Shown here: in pieces, positions 33,601 through 35,936 of the stretch
How the letters are laid out: each line of letters opens with the position of its first letter
How positions within the stretch are numbered: the stretch's first letter is position 1
NCBI GenBank assembly: GCA_018894435.1
Contig: JAHIPI010000020.1
Span: 1 to 35,936, forward strand
Source: Candidatus Omnitrophota bacterium
GTDB taxonomy: Bacteria; Omnitrophota; Gorgyraeia; JAHIPI01
Length of the DNA: 35,936 bases
Reading direction: 5' to 3'
Notes under the pieces: generated by a model
What the model was told of the DNA's origin: nothing
What the model saw: the letters and a program-made list of their open reading frames with translations, nothing else
Database searches by the model: none
Translations under genes and position numbers: made by a program

Positions 33601-35575
33601 GGACAGCACAAGCGCTGCCTATACCTATGATAGAAACGGCAATGTTGCCACAAAGCGCGATAGGAAATACCAGACTATAACCTACCAATATGACGCTTTA
33701 AACCGCCTTGAACATAAAATATATCCTAATGCAACCCAAATCGACTATACCTATGACAAAGTAAATAATTTAAAAAATGTAGTGTCGCCAACTGGTACCA
33801 CAGTTATGACGTATGACAAGCTTAATCGCCTTAAAGATGTTGCTTATCCTGAAAGCAAAACCGTCGCCTATGAGTATTACGATAACAGCTTACGCAAGAA
33901 ACTGACATATCCCGACAGCACATATATTACCTATCACTACGATAATCTGAACCGCCTCACTGATATAAAAGATTCCAGCGGCAACGCGATAGCCCATTAT
34001 GACTATGATGGTTTTACAAACAGGCGGCATGAGCTTACCTATCTCAACGGCGCATCCATTGATTATGAATACAATGCCTTAAGCAGAATTAAATCTATGA
34101 AGAATAAGCTTCCGGCGGGAACGGCATTTTCCCAATTCGATTATACCTATGATAAGGTAGGTAACCGTAAGACTATAACCACCAACGAAGGCCCGCATAC
34201 ATATACCTACGATAAGACTTACCAACTTACAGATGTAACCTATCCTGATATGCGTATGGCACACTATGAATATGACGTTATGGGTAACAGAGAGTATGCC
34301 GATGAGCTTGGCGAGCACTGGGATTACATTTTAACGACCAATGGCCTCAATCAATATGCTTCAATTGCCAAAACCAAGCATAATATAGACGTAAGCGGTA
34401 CAGCGAGAGGCGATAACCCAAGCATTACCGTTAATAGCGTTAACGGCAAAATCTCAGGCGAGGGGTTTTTAGCCGAAGATGTAACATTAAATTCCGGAAG
34501 CAATGTTGTGATAGCCGCAGCGACTGATTCTTCGGGGACATTATCAGACTATATAAATCTTACGCTTGATACATCAGCACAAAAGACCTTCACTTATGAC
34601 AATAACGGCTCGTTAACGGGCGTAGCCTGGAGAACAGAGCAGACTACTTATGCCCATGACTATGAAAATCGCCTTATACGCGTCATTGCGAACTCGCCGG
34701 AGGCGAGTGAAGCAATCTATAACTATGACTACCTTGGAAGGCGTATTGAGAAGAATGTTGATGGTGTAATAACCAAGTACCTCTATGACAGTGATAACAT
34801 AATTGCGGAGTATGACGGCTCGAACAACTTGATAGCCAAGTACATTTATGGGCCCAACATTGACGAACCGATAAGACTTGAAAAGGATGCTGACATATGC
34901 TATTATCACTTTGATGGACTTGGGTCCGTAACTGATCTTTCTAATAGCTCAGGCAGCCACATTGAGCACTATATCTATAGTCCCTTCGGAAAAACAAAGA
35001 TTTATGACCCCGTGACAGGCCTAAAGCATGACGACAGCGTCGTCGATAATTACTATAGATTTACAGCACGCCAGTGGGATCCGGAAAGTAACCTCTATTA
35101 CTACAGAGCCAGGTACTATGACCCAAAGTTGGGTTGCTTCCTGCAAACTGACCCAATAGGATATTTTATGGGGGACTTGAATCTTTACAGGTATTGCAAT
35201 AATAGTCCAATAAATCAAATAGATCCCTATGGCTTAAGTCCGATAACCAGTGCTGCTAAAAAAGCAGTAAAATGGGCGCTGAAAAAAGCGGCAAACAAAC
35301 TTGGCACAGGGGCTGCAAAAAAAGCCATAGAAGAATTATTGAAAAAAGATTTACCACCTTTATCGCCAGAAGACATATTTTTAGAACCAGATGATATAGA
35401 TGAAGCTGGAGAAAATGATATGGATGGAAACGGTACACCTGATTTTCTAGACGATTGGGATAATGATGGTGTTCCAAACTGGGAAGATGATTCTGATAAA
35501 GATGGCGTACCGGATATAGATGACGAGGATTTGCAACATCATAGAAAGAAGGATAAAGATAAGGAAGGTAAATAA
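30608..35575 (+). CDS. RHS-repeat polymorphic-toxin-like protein with C39-like N-domain
   Basis: 1655 residues. Signal peptide 1-35. Residues about 42-165 resemble a C39 peptidase domain, but the catalytic Cys of the CGP motif is Thr43 (TTGP) and the later His is lacking (RTYVRV), so it should be inactive. 236-272: DUF6531-like (GDPVIIGNGDL, EISRTYNAQ). 283-437: an inserted LamG/keto-hydrolase-like beta sandwich. About 450-1430: YD repeats forming the RHS shell, interrupted near 1257-1325 by an Ig-like segment. 1432-1543: RHS core (YHFDGLGSVTDLSNSSG, YYRFTARQWDPESNLYYYRARYYD, DPIGYFMGDLNLYRYCNN, QIDPYG). The last 112 residues are the variable tip: a Lys/Ala-rich helix then Asp-rich thrombospondin type-3-like repeats. 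Self-cleavage after DPYGL would release the tip. Sec-exported, no T6SS adaptor seen. Confidence 0.88.
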   Translation: MNAKTIDKKHIIKNRSLTLVITFCLILSLCSIVSAGEKKIATTGPLLLQEICSENNMSSNIKDIEKSAKTDKGATSFSGLKKAAEKKGFVVQGLKTDVGKLKELTQKGCVLVVLSKNRTYVRVKDASEWTVTLHNPSRYPKSSSMPISVFKKQWDGKALFIQTKKQANEAPLNGIILAASAEEGSTVEPLSGGREEAALVALSGAEMEAQAGGAPCANPPCDTDGLPPGSDGKTGDPVIIGNGDLCSEETDFLIETRGLIPLEISRTYNAQVVSNIDGWVPDIAAGPWSVRDGVYNGYGDRVFTTHTWEDLTLTADIKTVKAGTEQWETAWLNFRYQDEANKYYFLIKKDGTLEFTKKQNGVATQQQKASSYNPLNWNTVKIIANGNNIKIYVNNNLEFNYTDPSPLYVNGPIAAEARFCYAQFDNVRIQSGTDDYFYDFNTPDREEPFGRGWSFNYGIHIQKFQNGDVRFVREDGRSLIFRVNPDGTYTPVTWVHDTLTKDGTGFTLHKKDGTIYRFNLDGVLQHLEDRFGNRITLTYETIYGALRLKYVIDPTSRQFTFEYWPDGRVKEIKDPTGIYKYQYIYNGIHLVQVIDPRGNSKHYEYDPVMNLRSAYIDREGNRYEYNYTYNARIETQKDPELNVTTFEYWWDTTHIVNKDNETWYYTFYPMCSGLWGIANNLGSEQTFYWDGDYNLTQLDEEYGKITKHEYDDKGNVTKIIDPENGATYPTILQYGPDYSLVTYTKDPKGNEVNYIYDNGKLTEIHEPLGKTTVMTYYPYGKIKTLTDAEGNLTEFEYDAWGYPKKIKRHTETLVIEKNFAHSIVGNLLSETDEEGKTRNYTYDENNSLKEIKDGSNNIFVSNTYDKNDKLKTITDSLNHTVIYKYDWAGNQTKVTEYDEFGIEYTTELTYDNKNYLHLAKSDLIRIKDQEGNITNILYIKETAGDGERRLIVTTDAENRVTKKQFDKLGRLAYLEDAASKKTYYTFDYLKRFKTIVYPDSTSAAYTYDRNGNVATKRDRKYQTITYQYDALNRLEHKIYPNATQIDYTYDKVNNLKNVVSPTGTTVMTYDKLNRLKDVAYPESKTVAYEYYDNSLRKKLTYPDSTYITYHYDNLNRLTDIKDSSGNAIAHYDYDGFTNRRHELTYLNGASIDYEYNALSRIKSMKNKLPAGTAFSQFDYTYDKVGNRKTITTNEGPHTYTYDKTYQLTDVTYPDMRMAHYEYDVMGNREYADELGEHWDYILTTNGLNQYASIAKTKHNIDVSGTARGDNPSITVNSVNGKISGEGFLAEDVTLNSGSNVVIAAATDSSGTLSDYINLTLDTSAQKTFTYDNNGSLTGVAWRTEQTTYAHDYENRLIRVIANSPEASEAIYNYDYLGRRIEKNVDGVITKYLYDSDNIIAEYDGSNNLIAKYIYGPNIDEPIRLEKDADICYYHFDGLGSVTDLSNSSGSHIEHYIYSPFGKTKIYDPVTGLKHDDSVVDNYYRFTARQWDPESNLYYYRARYYDPKLGCFLQTDPIGYFMGDLNLYRYCNNSPINQIDPYGLSPITSAAKKAVKWALKKAANKLGTGAAKKAIEELLKKDLPPLSPEDIFLEPDDIDEAGENDMDGNGTPDFLDDWDNDGVPNWEDDSDKDGVPDIDDEDLQHHRKKDKDKEGK

Positions 35576-35589
35576 GGAAGGAGATTGTA

Positions 35590-35936
35590 ATGGATTTAGG
35601 AACCATCATTGGCTGGTATATTGGTACATTGATTATTGAATCATTAACTTACGGTGCAGCCGGTTACCTCATTTTTAAAGCATTAAAAGGAAGAGACAAA
35701 TATTGGCTGATAGGAGTATTTGTGACATTTATAGTATTTGTATCATGGAATGGATATCTTTCAAATAGCATTTTTCGTGTTTTAGAAATTAGTATTAATA
35801 ATAAAGCTTTTCTTAATTTTTTAGGAGAAGATGCAATAAATTTGTTTACAACTGATTTTTCTGATATTGTTATTGCTTTTATACAAGTATTAGTCGGATT
35901 TAAAATAGCTCAAGTTGTCGGAAGAAAACTACAGAA
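35590..35936 (+). CDS. Membrane protein, candidate immunity gene (3' partial)
   Basis: At least 115 residues, running off the right edge. ATG 35590 has GGAAGGAG at good spacing and lies 14 bp after the RHS stop. Three hydrophobic segments are visible (about 4-20, 41-57, 90-107), starting MDLGTIIGWYIGTLIIES. Base composition is clearly AT-richer than in the rest of the window (35821-35880 has 15 G/C of 60), a sign of recent acquisition or of exchange with the tip. Immunity genes sit at this position in RHS/CDI systems and membrane-type immunity proteins often protect against membrane-active toxins; the role here is an inference. Confidence 0.7.
   Translation, partial: MDLGTIIGWYIGTLIIESLTYGAAGYLIFKALKGRDKYWLIGVFVTFIVFVSWNGYLSNSIFRVLEISINNKAFLNFLGEDAINLFTTDFSDIVIAFIQVLVGFKIAQVVGRKLQ

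Noticed and set aside
32000-34900. Many similar short repeats on the plus strand
   Set aside because: They are the coding repeats for YD/RHS motifs, not a DNA-level element.

Overview
The window comes from a bacterial chromosome with a Gram-negative-style cell plan: periplasmic PpiD/SurA-like foldase, Sec signal peptides, MEP isoprenoid pathway, and split (two-subunit) transketolase. The combination of an H...DGH prepilin, a SpoVG carrying an inserted zinc ribbon, Cys-rich small proteins, a bS22/COX24-like 31-residue protein and many short palindromic repeats resembles uncultured Omnitrophota or neighbouring deep-branching phyla. That placement is an inference from gene content, not a proof.

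Layout. 1-4560: the end of a prepilin-like gene, an exported Asp-box beta-propeller (minus strand), a tRNA-Phe/tRNA-Thr pair separated by a structured repeat, an MFS permease, and a 56-residue Cys-rich protein (minus). 4561-8620: thioredoxin, a stand-alone ASKHA protein related to corrinoid-protein activators, then purN-eno-ftsB-like and a small exported protein. 8643-8960: an initiator tRNA-fMet interrupted by a 241-nt group I intron, followed by a second copy of the tRNA-linked repeat. 9172-18845: a long same-strand run purB-purM-purD-purE-tsaC-LMW phosphatase-rpiB-glyA-dCMP deaminase-nrdR-AmmeMemoRadiSam enzyme-DUF1189. 18852-20711: a PpiD-like foldase (minus). 20835-27332: class II aldolase, hisG, bS22-like peptide, TPR lipoprotein-like/exported protein, split transketolase, ispE, SpoVG. 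27396-28469: a tRNA-Gln flanked by two homing-endonuclease-related ORFs. 28660-end: an exported PKD/beta-helix protein, a 1655-residue RHS protein with an inactivated C39-like N-terminus and a cationic/acidic C-terminal tip, and the start of a multi-spanning membrane protein that could be its immunity partner.

How the genes work together. Five purine de novo enzymes (PurD, PurN, PurM, PurE, PurB) sit near glyA, which supplies glycine and one-carbon units; dCMP deaminase and NrdR add dNTP supply and its control; RpiB and transketolase connect to ribose-5-phosphate, which HisG and purine synthesis use. The tsaC-phosphatase-rpiB-glyA order mirrors the well known ywlC-ywlE-ywlF-glyA order of Bacillus.

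The most noteworthy items are the intron in the initiator tRNA, the RHS tip/membrane-protein pair, a 56-bp palindrome that overwrites the 3' end of purD and whose exact half recurs at 676-705, and a structured repeat attached directly to the CCA ends of two tRNA genes.
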